Part shown: positions 37,932 through 46,486 of the stretch, one piece after another
Layout of the letters: each line of letters starts with the position of its first letter
Position numbering within the stretch: the stretch's first letter is position 1
Assembly: GCF_014696715.1 (NCBI RefSeq)
Contig: NZ_JACJQO010000042.1
Coordinates: 1 to 48,939 of the forward strand
Reading direction: 5' to 3'
Source: Pseudanabaena sp. FACHB-2040
Lineage (GTDB): Bacteria; Cyanobacteriota; Cyanobacteriia; Phormidesmidales; Phormidesmidaceae
DNA: 48,939 nt
Made by a program: the position numbers and the translations under genes
The notes under the pieces: generated by a model
Database searches by the model: none
Seen by the model: the letters and a program-made list of their open reading frames with translations, nothing else
What the model was told of the DNA's origin: nothing

Positions 37932-38588
37932 ATGGTTTCTACGCCTCTGCAACACACGCTGATCAAAGAGCGGATTCTTGCGAACCTTAAGGCTGAATAC
38001 CCCTTTATCGTCGATTGCTCAATACAGCTAGCAGCCAACGGATGGCAACTGGGCATCCGCACGGATCCAATGCCAGATGGCTTTTTTGATGAGATGGGCA
38101 ACGTGCTAGCGATCGCAGAGCGTGTTGCAGAATTTCGCACCCTGAAACTCAATGACAATCAGCCTGTTGAGGCAGAGGGGCTACGGGCCTGGTGCGAGCA
38201 ACTTTTCACGGACGACTCAGGGGAGGGTGACCTCAAGGAGCTGTGCAGATTCCTGATGAAGGATGCCAGACAGCTCCGCAGCATCATCACCATCAGCCCC
38301 AGCGGGGTTTACCTCAGCTTCATCCCACAGCAGGGGCAAAGGTCCAAGGTAGCCCCCAATGAGCTTTTGGGAAAAACCATTGCTCAGGTAATTGGCCAGA
38401 CGGCCCATGACGAAATTATCAGCGCCGTCAGACGGTCTCAAAGCACTGGCCAGGACCAGTTCTGCGTGTATGAGGCGGTGTTTGGCGACGGGGAGAGGCA
38501 GCGCTACACCGCCAGAGTCTCAGCTAAGCCAGATGGGTCACTTGCTTGGCTTGCCGTTACCCGTCTTGAATCCATTTCTCACGACTAG
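37932..38588 (+). CDS. PAS-domain protein
   Basis: 218 aa. The N-terminal half is unassigned. The C-terminal half (residues ~115-215) has a PAS pattern: LRSIITISPSGVYLSFIPQQ, LGKTIAQVIGQTAHDEIISA, FCVYEAVFGDGERQRYTARV and DGSLAWLAVTRLES. It has no output domain, so it may sense a ligand and act by binding another protein. It is the second PAS protein in this element, after the PAS-EAL enzyme. Its end overlaps the convergent gene by 51 bp. Confidence 0.65.
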   Translation: MVSTPLQHTLIKERILANLKAEYPFIVDCSIQLAANGWQLGIRTDPMPDGFFDEMGNVLAIAERVAEFRTLKLNDNQPVEAEGLRAWCEQLFTDDSGEGDLKELCRFLMKDARQLRSIITISPSGVYLSFIPQQGQRSKVAPNELLGKTIAQVIGQTAHDEIISAVRRSQSTGQDQFCVYEAVFGDGERQRYTARVSAKPDGSLAWLAVTRLESISHD

Positions 38589-38915
38589 GTCACCGTTCGC
38601 GGCTCTGACGCCAATAATCACTTCCTGAAGGGCGAACATGGTTACCGGGTCACCGTTGGGAAATTTGAAGGAGCCCATAGCTTCGAGGGCAAAGGCAATT
38701 CCAGAGTTGGGGAGCGAGGCGAAACTGGTGCTCTGGTACCGCTGAAACATGGATCTTGGTGGAGAGTAGCCGGTTTTTTCCTTGAGAAGGTCCACAAAGT
38801 CCTGCCAATTTTCTAACCCCAACTGCTCTCGACAGTGAAGCAAAACCATTGAGTACGCTTCGATTCCAGCCCTAGACGCCTTGGTTGGATCCATAAGTTT
38901 GAGATTTGAGGTCAC
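38538..38915 (-). CDS. Putative XRE-like regulator with FKFPNG motif
   Basis: 125 aa with a GTG start (an ATG at 38894 is also possible). It has GLENWQDFVDLLKEKTGYSP followed by SGIAFALEAMGSFKFPNGDP and VTMFALQEV. A helix-turn-helix followed by FKFPNGxPVT and a final helix is common in small cyanobacterial regulators of uncertain function. It is divergent from the RHH-like gene, and TCAGGAT sites lie between them. The 3' end overlaps the PAS gene by 51 bp on the other strand. Confidence 0.5.
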   Translation of the reverse strand: MTSNLKLMDPTKASRAGIEAYSMVLLHCREQLGLENWQDFVDLLKEKTGYSPPRSMFQRYQSTSFASLPNSGIAFALEAMGSFKFPNGDPVTMFALQEVIIGVRAANGDLVVRNGFKTGNGKPSK

Positions 38916-38925
38916 ACATCCATGA

Positions 38926-39049
38926 TTCAGGATTTAACCCCGATCCTAGGGTTTTTCGGGTGAGCGTCTCCTAACTTTCCTGAATCTTGGTACTTACTGT
39001 TGCGATCGCAAGAGTTAGATCGTACACTCAGGATCGCGGATTCAAGATT
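38926..39049. promoter_or_regulatory. Cluster of TCAGGAT-type sites between divergent regulators
   Basis: TTCAGGAT (38926-38933), inverted TTCCTGAA (38977-38984), CTCAGGAT (39028-39035) and TTCAAGAT (39042-39049) lie in the gap, and ATCCTAGG at 38943 is a weaker copy. The same octamer forms the array at 30306-30457. One DNA-binding protein of the element probably recognises both. Confidence 0.55.
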
Positions 39050-39061
39050 GGAGTGAAGAAA

Positions 39062-39304
39062 ATGCCCCGAGGCGATCACCTAGCTGGAATTAATGTCTAC
39101 AGGTCCACGCAGAAGCGACTCTCCACGTTCTGCCGACTGACTGGCCGCTCTCAGGTTTGGGTTATCAGCACGTCTATCGAAGAGTGGCTAGCCAAACAGC
39201 CGGAGGCACAGAAGGTGGAGGAAATGCTGGCAGAAGAGGCCGCAAAAGCATCTCAGGAGCAGGAGGAGGAGCAATTGCTCTCCCCAAAGCAGCGAGCGGC
39301 TTAG
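39062..39304 (+). CDS. Putative ribbon-helix-helix protein
   Basis: 80 aa from the ATG at 39062 with GGAG upstream. Residues 8-45 (AGINVYRSTQKRLSTFCRLT, then GRSQVWVISTSIEEWL) fit a strand-helix-helix DNA-binding fold. The tail is acidic (VEEMLAEEAAKASQEQEEEQ). Small RHH proteins act as plasmid centromere binders or repressors of rep genes. It stands beside the TCAGGAT cluster and before the rep gene. The role is inferred. Confidence 0.55.
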   Translation: MPRGDHLAGINVYRSTQKRLSTFCRLTGRSQVWVISTSIEEWLAKQPEAQKVEEMLAEEAAKASQEQEEEQLLSPKQRAA

Positions 39305-39643
39305 CGGTTAATAAAGAGCCCCCACAGGTAGGACTGTGAGGGCTTTTGAGAATTTTTTACTTCAACAAATTGCAGCCCAAAGGGGGCAACAACTTGGATA
39401 TCGCAGTGACGGGCACCGAAACGCAGGCGTCGCAGTGACGAGCATCACAACGATGGCTATCTTAATGAATCTAACACGAAGCAACACTCGGAATCGGGAC
39501 GGAATTCCCGAACAGTCAGATTTTACATGCACTTCACCCGCTCAGTCAGCTTGCTTAAGCACGCTGCTGCAGTGCGATCGCTCGGTAGTGAGTTCAGGCG
39601 TGGCTTTGGCCGACGCCTTTTTGTTTGCTGTTTTGAGGTTCTG
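39305..39643 (+). promoter_or_regulatory. Rep leader region: terminator, repeats, dyad and attenuator-like hairpin
   Basis: A terminator (39317-39347) ends the RHH gene. TCGCAGTGACG is repeated at 39401-39411 and 39430-39440. TCGGGA-CGGAAT-TCCCGA is a dyad at 39494-39511. TGCTTAAGCACG at 39552-39563 repeats the palindrome core of 26455. GGCGT-GGC...GCC-ACGCC (39597-39617) followed by TTTTTG forms a terminator-like hairpin 22 nt before the rep ATG. These could include origin repeats and an attenuator controlling rep. Confidence 0.55.
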
Positions 39644-42600
39644 ATGGTTTCGATAGACACTCCACCTGCCCCAAGTCATATCGCCCCAAAGCACTGGCAG
39701 GAATGGGTTACAGGCAGCCAAGTATCTCCCCATATTGCGGCACTTAATCTGTCTGAATACTCCGGTCAGGCGGTCATTGAGATGCTGGCTGACAAGCCCC
39801 TTAGCAAGCTGGGGCCACACTCAAAAATCTATGTCACCGCTGGGATGAGGCGCATTTTGCAGCGCTACGAAGGCCCTAGCCAGGGGGGATGGGGTCTTTT
39901 TGGGCTTGACCCGCTCAACGACTGGCAGCAGTCGAGCTGGTTCAGGTTCAAGCCTGACACTCCTCACTTTGACTCAGAGCGACAGCGCCCGGTCAAATAC
40001 GAGAGCCCAGCCGGGGAACCAACCCGCGCTACGTTCCTGCGCGTGAGTTACGCCGATTCAGTTTTAACAGCAGAGAGGATCAAAGACAGTTATGAAACAG
40101 CGTACTGTGCATTCCGGTCAAGGCTTTATGACAAGCTCCAACAAGCGGCGAAAGCCAAGGGCCAGCAACTACAAAGTTCACAAGAGCCCGCTACTGGAAG
40201 TGATGACGATAGACCTGCACAGATTTTTGAGGGGGATGCCTGGTTCGCAGCCGCCAGAGGTCAGTTCAAAAAAGCTCATCAAATCCTGAGCCAGGCACGA
40301 GAACCCATTGAGGATGAAGGCTTCTGGCCGTGGGTAGACCGCTTCGTTTTACCTGTGGCTATTGTCGAGGGGGAGAAGAAGGCTGGGGCCATGCTCTCTC
40401 TCGGTATCCCCGCGATCGCAATTCCAGGTATTCGCAACGCCGTGCGCACCCGTGACAAAGAGGGCAACCGGCTGCTGGAGCCCTACCTCATCCCAGAGCT
40501 AAAACACTTTGCCACGGAGAACCGAGAGGTCACGGTCTGCTTTGACTACGAAACCCGCCAGGAGCAGCGGCTGGAGCTAGACCTGGAAATCGAAAAAATC
40601 AAGGTGCAGTTCAGCAGGGCCAAATGCCAGGTGAAGGTGCTGGAGCTGCCTGGCCCCCAGAAGGGGGTGGACGATTTCATAGTGGCGCACGGCTGGGAAG
40701 CTTTTGCAGCGCTCTACGATGGCGCTCCTAGCTTTGAGCTTTGGACGGTGATCCGCTACAGCAGGCTGACCTACAAAACCGATCTGGAGCTTAACCAGCG
40801 CTATTTAGGAGACATCCCCATCCCGCCCACAGCGAAGCTTATTGCCATCAGCTCACCCAAAGGCACCGGCAAAACCGAGAGCTTCCGGTCGCTGGTGGAA
40901 GAGGCCAGCGCTCGCGGCCAGCGCACCCTGCTTATCACTCACCGAGTGCAGCTGGGTCAGGCCATTTGCGATCGCGTCTACCTGCCCTACGTGACCGAGC
41001 TGCGCAGCAGCGAGGAGGGCTCGCTGCTGGGCTATGGCGTGTGCATCGATAGCTTGCACCCCGAGTCTCAAGCCCGGTTCAATGCCGAGGACTGGAGCAA
41101 TGCGCTGGTCATTATCGACGAATGCGAGCAGGTTGTTTGGCACCTGCTGAGCGCCACCACAGAGGTCAAAAATCGCCGGGTCGAAGTGCTCAAGCAGCTG
41201 CAGACCTTGCTCAACGGCGTGCTGGCCAGCGACAGGGGCCGCATTGTTCTCTCCGATGCCGACCTGTCAGATCTGAGCCTCGATTTTGTTCATTCCCTGC
41301 TCAACAACCGGCTCAAGTTTGAGTCCTTTGTGGTGGCCAACCGCTACCAGCCGCAGGAGCCTTGGGAGGTAACGCTCTACCGCCAGAGCAAGCCCGCCCA
41401 ATGGATGGCAGCACTGCTGGAGCACATCGGCGACGGGGGCAAGCCCTTCGTAGTTACGCAGTCGCAAAAAACGAAATCCAAGTGGAGCACCACCACGCTG
41501 GAGAAGCTGCTCAATGAGCGATACCCAGAGCTGCGGGTGCTGCGCATTGATAGCCAAAGCGTGGCCGACCCCAGCCACCCAGCCTACCTCTGCACCTCCA
41601 ACCTCAATGAGGTACTGCTGGGGTATGACGCGGTGATAGCCTCTCCCACCATCGAAACCGGGGTGAGCATCGACATCAGAGGCCACTTCACCAGCGTCTG
41701 GGGCTGTATGCAGGGTGTGCTGCCTGAGAACTCTGCCAGGCAGTCACTGGCCCGGGTGCGAGAGCCGGTGCCCAGGCACATCTGGTGCAGCCCTTTTGGG
41801 GTAGGCCGAGTTGGCAACGGCGGCACATCTGTGCGCTCAATCCTGGCCGCAGAGTACAAGCTCGCTAAGCGCAGCGCCCAGGTGCTCAGCTACGCAGCCC
41901 TGGGAGATGACATGATCTCGGCCTTTGGCTCGGTGCTGCGAATTTGGGCAGCAATGGCCTGCCGCATCAATGCGGGAGCAGTTCGCTATCGGGACTCGGT
42001 ACTCTACGGCCTGCAGCAAGAGGGGCACACCGTTACGGAGGACGACCAGGTGCGGCCCATTGTGGGGTTAAACGTTGACCTGGAAAAAATTAAGCGGGAG
42101 CAGTTCGCCAAGGAATGCGAAGCCACTTCAGCTGAGGAGGAGATTCACACCGAGCGCGAGTATGAGGAGCTGAAGGGCAAAAAGGCCAAAACCAAATCCG
42201 AGTGGTATAAGCAGCGGAAATACGAAATTCAGCAGCGCTACGGGCAGGAGGTGACCCCCGAGCTGGTGGCAAAAGATGCTGACGGTTGGTATCCCCAGCT
42301 CAGGCTTTTCTACTACCTCACCCTCGGCAATAGCTTTCTGGCAGAGCGCGATCGGGGAGCTTTTGACACCCAGCTGAAATCTGGTGCTGCCTGGCTACCC
42401 ACCCTCAACCGCTCGCAACTAAGCCTGCGGGTGAAGGCCCTCGACTACCTGGGCATCAAAAAGCTTTTCAACACCCAGGAGTGCTTTAACGGTGGCACCA
42501 GGGCCGATGAGGCCGAGATTGAGGCGGGCGATCGCACTCACTACGATGATGCACACCCCCTCCTCTTGGAGGTCGCCGAGGCGGCCCGCAAATTCAGCTG

Positions 42601-42877
42601 GGAGATCAGGGCCATTTTGGGCATCACCACTAGTGAGAAAATGTCGCCAATACAGATCTGCCAGGCTCTTTTGGGCAAGGTAGGCATAAAGCTTGAGTGT
42701 GTTTGCCAAGAGGGTCCGCGTGGAGCCAGGCAGCGCATTTACAGGTTTAGACAGCCGCAGGACGGAAGGGCTGAAGTCCTTGAAGGCTGGTATCTGCGAG
42801 ACGTTTCAGCTCATGACGCCGGGGGAGCGGTGCACACCCCTGGTAATAAAGAGATTTACTCTGGGGAGGCCGCATGA
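39644..42877 (+). CDS. Plasmid-type replication protein (CyRepA1-like primase-helicase)
   Basis: 1077 aa from the ATG at 39644 with GAGG upstream (a start at 39527 lies within the leader). Around residues 225-345 is a DUF3854/Toprim-like part (PVAIVEGEKKAGAMLSLGIP; VTVCFDYETRQEQ; GVDDFIVAHGWEAF). A helicase part follows with Walker A ~405-412 (SSPKGTGKT), Walker B ~488-494 (LVIIDECEQ) and a motif VI-like QSLARVREPVPRH near 700. The C-terminus is basic and may bind DNA. This arrangement is that of the cyanobacterial plasmid Rep proteins named CyRepA1. It should start replication of the excised form. Confidence 0.82.
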   Translation: MVSIDTPPAPSHIAPKHWQEWVTGSQVSPHIAALNLSEYSGQAVIEMLADKPLSKLGPHSKIYVTAGMRRILQRYEGPSQGGWGLFGLDPLNDWQQSSWFRFKPDTPHFDSERQRPVKYESPAGEPTRATFLRVSYADSVLTAERIKDSYETAYCAFRSRLYDKLQQAAKAKGQQLQSSQEPATGSDDDRPAQIFEGDAWFAAARGQFKKAHQILSQAREPIEDEGFWPWVDRFVLPVAIVEGEKKAGAMLSLGIPAIAIPGIRNAVRTRDKEGNRLLEPYLIPELKHFATENREVTVCFDYETRQEQRLELDLEIEKIKVQFSRAKCQVKVLELPGPQKGVDDFIVAHGWEAFAALYDGAPSFELWTVIRYSRLTYKTDLELNQRYLGDIPIPPTAKLIAISSPKGTGKTESFRSLVEEASARGQRTLLITHRVQLGQAICDRVYLPYVTELRSSEEGSLLGYGVCIDSLHPESQARFNAEDWSNALVIIDECEQVVWHLLSATTEVKNRRVEVLKQLQTLLNGVLASDRGRIVLSDADLSDLSLDFVHSLLNNRLKFESFVVANRYQPQEPWEVTLYRQSKPAQWMAALLEHIGDGGKPFVVTQSQKTKSKWSTTTLEKLLNERYPELRVLRIDSQSVADPSHPAYLCTSNLNEVLLGYDAVIASPTIETGVSIDIRGHFTSVWGCMQGVLPENSARQSLARVREPVPRHIWCSPFGVGRVGNGGTSVRSILAAEYKLAKRSAQVLSYAALGDDMISAFGSVLRIWAAMACRINAGAVRYRDSVLYGLQQEGHTVTEDDQVRPIVGLNVDLEKIKREQFAKECEATSAEEEIHTEREYEELKGKKAKTKSEWYKQRKYEIQQRYGQEVTPELVAKDADGWYPQLRLFYYLTLGNSFLAERDRGAFDTQLKSGAAWLPTLNRSQLSLRVKALDYLGIKKLFNTQECFNGGTRADEAEIEAGDRTHYDDAHPLLLEVAEAARKFSWEIRAILGITTSEKMSPIQICQALLGKVGIKLECVCQEGPRGARQRIYRFRQPQDGRAEVLEGWYLRDVSAHDAGGAVHTPGNKEIYSGEAA

Positions 42878-43263
42878 TGACGCAGCTTCCCGCCTGGGTC
42901 AAACCCGGCGCGATCGCATTCGACCGCAGCACCTTCACCTGCTTCACCGTCTGCCGGGTTCGCCAGGCGAAAGGCAATGGCCCGCTCTACCTGATGCACA
43001 AGCACGAAGGCGATCTAGGGGCTGGCCACCGGCTGGAGGATTGCAAGCTGGCAGAGCTAGGCGACCTGCTGAACTGCCGCCGGTACATCTTCGAGGACCT
43101 GGCCTTGGCGCTGACCCTGAAAGGCAGCGAAATCGTGCTGACGCGGTCCCAGAGCAGTGCCATCGTGGCTCTACCAGAGGAGCAGATCGACTTTGCCGCT
43201 TCAGTTCAGAGCTTTGCCAACTTCTTCAGCGGCGTGATTGTGGCTGAGGAGGTGGAAGCGTGA
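42874..43263 (+). CDS. Hypothetical protein after rep
   Basis: 129 aa, ATGA-coupled to rep. Beta-rich start (WVKPGAIAFDRSTFTCFTVC), then DLLNCRRYIFEDLALALTLK and helical end (SFANFFSGVIVAEEVEA). Possibly a small DNA-associated protein. No family recognised. Coupling suggests a link with replication. Confidence 0.5.
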   Translation: MMTQLPAWVKPGAIAFDRSTFTCFTVCRVRQAKGNGPLYLMHKHEGDLGAGHRLEDCKLAELGDLLNCRRYIFEDLALALTLKGSEIVLTRSQSSAIVALPEEQIDFAASVQSFANFFSGVIVAEEVEA

Positions 43264-43772
43264 TTGAGCAGCTCAGCCTACTAAGCCTCACCCCCGAGCC
43301 CGAATCTGAGCCAGCCCCTGCTCCTGAAATCCCACTCTGCCACTGCTGCGCGGTTCCTGGCTGCGACAGCCTGATCAGCGAAATCCTGCTGATGTGCAGC
43401 CGCCACTGGGGGCAAATTCCGAGGGAGTTGCAGGCGATCTACTGGGCGCACTACCAAGCCCCTGACTCCCCCGAGTGCATCGCAGCTACTGCGGCAGCGG
43501 TGGCTGCCGTTAGTCCCCCGGTTCTAGAGCCGTCCCGTAATCAGATCCGCTTCCTAATCGGCGATCGCGTCTGCATCACCGAGCCAATTCAGGGTCGCTC
43601 CAGGCCAAACCCAGAGGACAAGAAAAAACCCATCCCTGTTTGGTTCACCCCATGGGAGGGCCGTGTTGGTACCTACTGCGGCCTCAACAGAGCGGGCTTG
43701 GCGCTGGTCGATTTTGGCGTGGGGCTTTACCCCGTTTCACTCAAATCACTTTCATTTGCGGAGATGACCTGA
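43260..43772 (+). CDS. Hypothetical cysteine-containing protein
   Basis: 170 aa, GTGA overlap with the previous stop. Pro/Glu-rich start, then a Cys cluster (LCHCCAVPGCDSLISEILLM then CSRHWGQIPRELQAIYWAHY) that could bind zinc, and a beta-type C-terminal part (VGTYCGLNRAGLALVDFG). The CSRHW...YW segment looks like a small conserved motif in cyanobacterial mobile elements. Function unknown. Confidence 0.5.
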   Translation: MIEQLSLLSLTPEPESEPAPAPEIPLCHCCAVPGCDSLISEILLMCSRHWGQIPRELQAIYWAHYQAPDSPECIAATAAAVAAVSPPVLEPSRNQIRFLIGDRVCITEPIQGRSRPNPEDKKKPIPVWFTPWEGRVGTYCGLNRAGLALVDFGVGLYPVSLKSLSFAEMT

Positions 43773-44005
43773 TGTCGCTCGACAAACTACTGATAAACCA
43801 AAAGCTCACAGACATCACGATAGGTCAGTTGGCCCAGCTGCTGAAGGAGTCGGGAGCTGGGCGCATGTCACTCTCCCAGGACTACATAAGCGGCAAAAGG
43901 CACTGGGTGCTGGTGATGGCCCACAACGACAGCGCTGATCGGCTTAGTCAGTGCATCAAGCAGCTTGATGCAGAGGACTTAGCGGCAGAGGTGGAAGAGA
44001 GCTAA
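43772..44005 (+). CDS. Small hypothetical protein
   Basis: 77 aa, ATG at 43772 overlapping the previous stop (TGATG). The product begins MSLDKLLINQKLTDITIGQL and continues AQLLKESGAGRMSLSQDYI. Helical, with KRHWVLVMAHND in the middle. Function unknown. Part of the tight operon after rep. Confidence 0.45.
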   Translation: MSLDKLLINQKLTDITIGQLAQLLKESGAGRMSLSQDYISGKRHWVLVMAHNDSADRLSQCIKQLDAEDLAAEVEES

Positions 44006-44460
44006 TGCCAATGCAGCGTGAGCTTTATCCGCCGAATTGGGATGCGATCGCACTGGCCAAAAAAGAGTCTGTGGGTTGGCACTGCGAGAACTGTGATCGC
44101 CCCTGCCGCATCAGCGGTGAGTCCCTCTACGACTTCATCCTCCGCATTGAGGGCGAGCCCCATCCTGACTTGGATTGGGTCAATCAGGCCGCTATCTCAA
44201 CCATCTGCGAGAAGCCGCAGCGCTGGACGCTCACCGTGGCTCACCTGAACCAAGAGCCCAGCGATTGCTCTGATGCAAACCTCAAGGCCCTCTGTGCCCC
44301 CTGCCACCTGGAGCACGACCGGCCCTTCCGCTTAGCCAACAGGGCCAGAAAGTTGGAGCGCCAAGGCCAACTCAACCTGCTCCGGCCACCGGCGATCGCA
44401 CCCATCGCAGCAGACCTAGGCAGAGACCCAACCCGTATCCAGCCGACCCTTTGGAGTTAG
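44005..44460 (+). CDS. HNH endonuclease-like protein
   Basis: 151 aa, TAATG-coupled. It has a zinc knuckle C27-x-x-C30 (HCENCDRPC) and an HNH core: RWTLTVAHLNQEPSDCSDAN then LKALCAPCHLEHDR, with H80, N92 and H101 as the expected catalytic set and C97/C100 as ligands. It may nick or cut DNA in replication or packaging. HNH genes often lie near terminase; here it is in the rep operon, so a replication or host-DNA role is more likely. Confidence 0.75.
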   Translation: MPMQRELYPPNWDAIALAKKESVGWHCENCDRPCRISGESLYDFILRIEGEPHPDLDWVNQAAISTICEKPQRWTLTVAHLNQEPSDCSDANLKALCAPCHLEHDRPFRLANRARKLERQGQLNLLRPPAIAPIAADLGRDPTRIQPTLWS

Positions 44461-44464
44461 GCAC

Positions 44465-46180
44465 ATGGCAACCCGACCCCGACAGCAATTCGCCCCAGGG
44501 CAACTGGTCAGGGTTGCCCATCCCCTTCCCGCAAACAGAGACCTGAAAAACGAAGTTTTGGAGATAGTCGAGATGGTAGGAAAGAGCGCAGTTGTATCGA
44601 AGGACTCAAAGCGCCGTGTCGTCGGCACTGAGCAGTTAGAGACGGTTGAGCGGCCTATCCCTGCTGAGCCTACGGTTGAAAGCTCACGGCCAGAACCAGA
44701 GGCCCCAGAGCGGAAGTTCCAGCTTGGCGACCAGCTCAAGCAAGACCTCAACACCGAGGGCACTGGCAGCTTGCCTTCCCTCATTAGCTACGGCGTCCTA
44801 GTAGACTACTGCCCAATGCCCAACGCGGGACCAAAGCTTCTACCGTTCCTGCGCTGGGAGAACGGCACTCAGGGCTGGGCCTCAGAGGATCAGCTAGAGC
44901 CAGCTGATCGGCCCGTAGTGGTTCCAAAGTTCTGCGCTGGAGATCGCGTACAAACTGACTACAGCAAGCATGATCAAGCCTCACCACCCCCTGGCCTAAA
45001 TGGCGTAGCGGATAGGCAGCGAGGCTATGTTGAGGCAGTAAGGCCTCGTCACGGTTACTTCGGCTATTGGGTGCGATTTGACGGTTTTGATCGAGCCGTT
45101 GAAGTTCCTCTGCAATTCCTAGCATCCGAGCAGTCCGATTCTGACGCAACGGAAAGTGAGATCGCAGCGGTTGAAGCCGAGATTGTGGAAGCCGAGCCAG
45201 CTGCTCGCTTGGCCCAGCTTGAAGAGGAAATTCAGGCTAGCTTGACCCAGATTGACGAGGGTCGCTCTCGGCTCTGGTCCGCCGTGGCAGCCGTGAAAAA
45301 TGAGGAGCTATGGCGCGAGGCTGGCCACCCCAATTTCATCAGCTACTGCAAAGAGCGCTGGGGCTGGGAGAAGTCCAACGCCTACGACAATGCGATCGCC
45401 GGTGAGGTCTATCAGTCCCTAGTGCTTTCCGGCGCAGCGGAAAACGAGCTGCCTCAGAGCCTGGGAGCGATGCGCGAGCTGGCCAAAGTGCCAGAGAGTG
45501 AGCGCATGGAGGTGCTGCAGCAGGCACAGGTGGCCACCGGTGGCCGAGTCACGGGTAAAGCGGTGAGAAATGCGGCCAGGCCTAAAGTAGACCCCGATCA
45601 GCCCGCCGATGAGGAAAAAGCCGAGCTAGAGGAACCCACCTACCACGACGCCGACGGTAGGCCCCTTTGCCTAAACGATGCTGTGGTCTCCGCCAAAGGC
45701 TACGCCCTGCTGGGCAAGGTTATTGCCTTTGACCACAACCACTACCTGCCCGTGGTCATCCTTCAGCCCGACGGCACAGAGTCGAACGTCAAGCCCGAAA
45801 CCCTACTGGTAGCAGAGCTGAACGAATTGCCAGCCAGCCCCGCAGAGCTGCCGCAGCCAGCCGCCCCAGAGGCGAAAAACGCCCACTCGGATGCGGAAAC
45901 GCCCTCGCCTGTTGTAGAGGCTTCTGGAGGGGGCTGGCAGATCGGAGACATCGTGGTAGACGAGTATCGCCCCTACAGCCCCATGGTCATCACCAAAATG
46001 AGCGAGACTCAGGCCTGCTGCTGGGACATGCTCAACGAGACCTGGATCGGCTGGAAGAGCCTACAGCCCTACACCGAAAAGACCTCAATCAGCCTTGAAA
46101 GCATCTGCAAGTGGCGGCTGCAGAAGCTGGTGAAGGTGCTGGGCAAGGATGCTGTCACCGCAATGCTGGAGGAGGTGTGA
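44465..46180 (+). CDS. Large phage/plasmid protein with DNA-binding-type helical domain
   Basis: 571 aa. Three or more short beta modules of SH3-like look lie before residue 210 (PGQLVRVAHPLP, KFQLGDQLKQDL and FCAGDRVQTDYS). Residues ~250-370 hold a helical domain with HPNFISYCKERWGWEKSNAY then PQSLGAMRELAKVPESERME and GRVTGKAVRNA, found in many phage/plasmid regulators of ParB/KorB-like type. The C-terminal part has another beta module and GWQIGDIVVDEYRPYSP. Repeated beta modules with a helical core suggest a DNA-binding scaffold. It opens a small operon after a 4-nt gap. Confidence 0.55.
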   Translation: MATRPRQQFAPGQLVRVAHPLPANRDLKNEVLEIVEMVGKSAVVSKDSKRRVVGTEQLETVERPIPAEPTVESSRPEPEAPERKFQLGDQLKQDLNTEGTGSLPSLISYGVLVDYCPMPNAGPKLLPFLRWENGTQGWASEDQLEPADRPVVVPKFCAGDRVQTDYSKHDQASPPPGLNGVADRQRGYVEAVRPRHGYFGYWVRFDGFDRAVEVPLQFLASEQSDSDATESEIAAVEAEIVEAEPAARLAQLEEEIQASLTQIDEGRSRLWSAVAAVKNEELWREAGHPNFISYCKERWGWEKSNAYDNAIAGEVYQSLVLSGAAENELPQSLGAMRELAKVPESERMEVLQQAQVATGGRVTGKAVRNAARPKVDPDQPADEEKAELEEPTYHDADGRPLCLNDAVVSAKGYALLGKVIAFDHNHYLPVVILQPDGTESNVKPETLLVAELNELPASPAELPQPAAPEAKNAHSDAETPSPVVEASGGGWQIGDIVVDEYRPYSPMVITKMSETQACCWDMLNETWIGWKSLQPYTEKTSISLESICKWRLQKLVKVLGKDAVTAMLEEV

Positions 46181-46183
46181 GTC

Positions 46184-46486
46184 ATGCCCATAAAGCTCAT
46201 CAAAATTAGCTACAACCCTCGCCTAAAAAGCGTTGTAGACGCAGCTATTCACCTGCTCAACGTCACTCTATATGGGCGCTGTGAGGTGAGTATCCAGCAC
46301 TTTGAGTCAGAGCAGGAGCTGGAAACCTTTCTGCTTAACGGTGCCGACGGCCCAGAGCAGGAGCATGAAATCCCTACTTTCACTTGCCCGGAGTGCCACC
46401 GCACCAGCTATAACCCCAACGACGTGCTCAACAGCTACTGCGGGGCCTGCAATCGTTTTTTTGAGGAGTCAAACGTTGATGGCTAA
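46184..46486 (+). CDS. Small zinc-ribbon protein
   Basis: 100 aa. The C-terminus has a C-x-x-C zinc pair set: TFTCPECHRTSYNPNDVLNS then YCGACNRFFEE. The rest is alpha/beta. It overlaps the next gene by 8 nt. Possibly a protein-binding adapter. No family recognised. Confidence 0.55.
   Translation: MPIKLIKISYNPRLKSVVDAAIHLLNVTLYGRCEVSIQHFESEQELETFLLNGADGPEQEHEIPTFTCPECHRTSYNPNDVLNSYCGACNRFFEESNVDG

Noticed and set aside
39336-39644. 102-residue frame in the rep leader
   Set aside because: It runs through the terminator tail, the repeats and the attenuator-like hairpin, lacks a ribosome site and has no domain.
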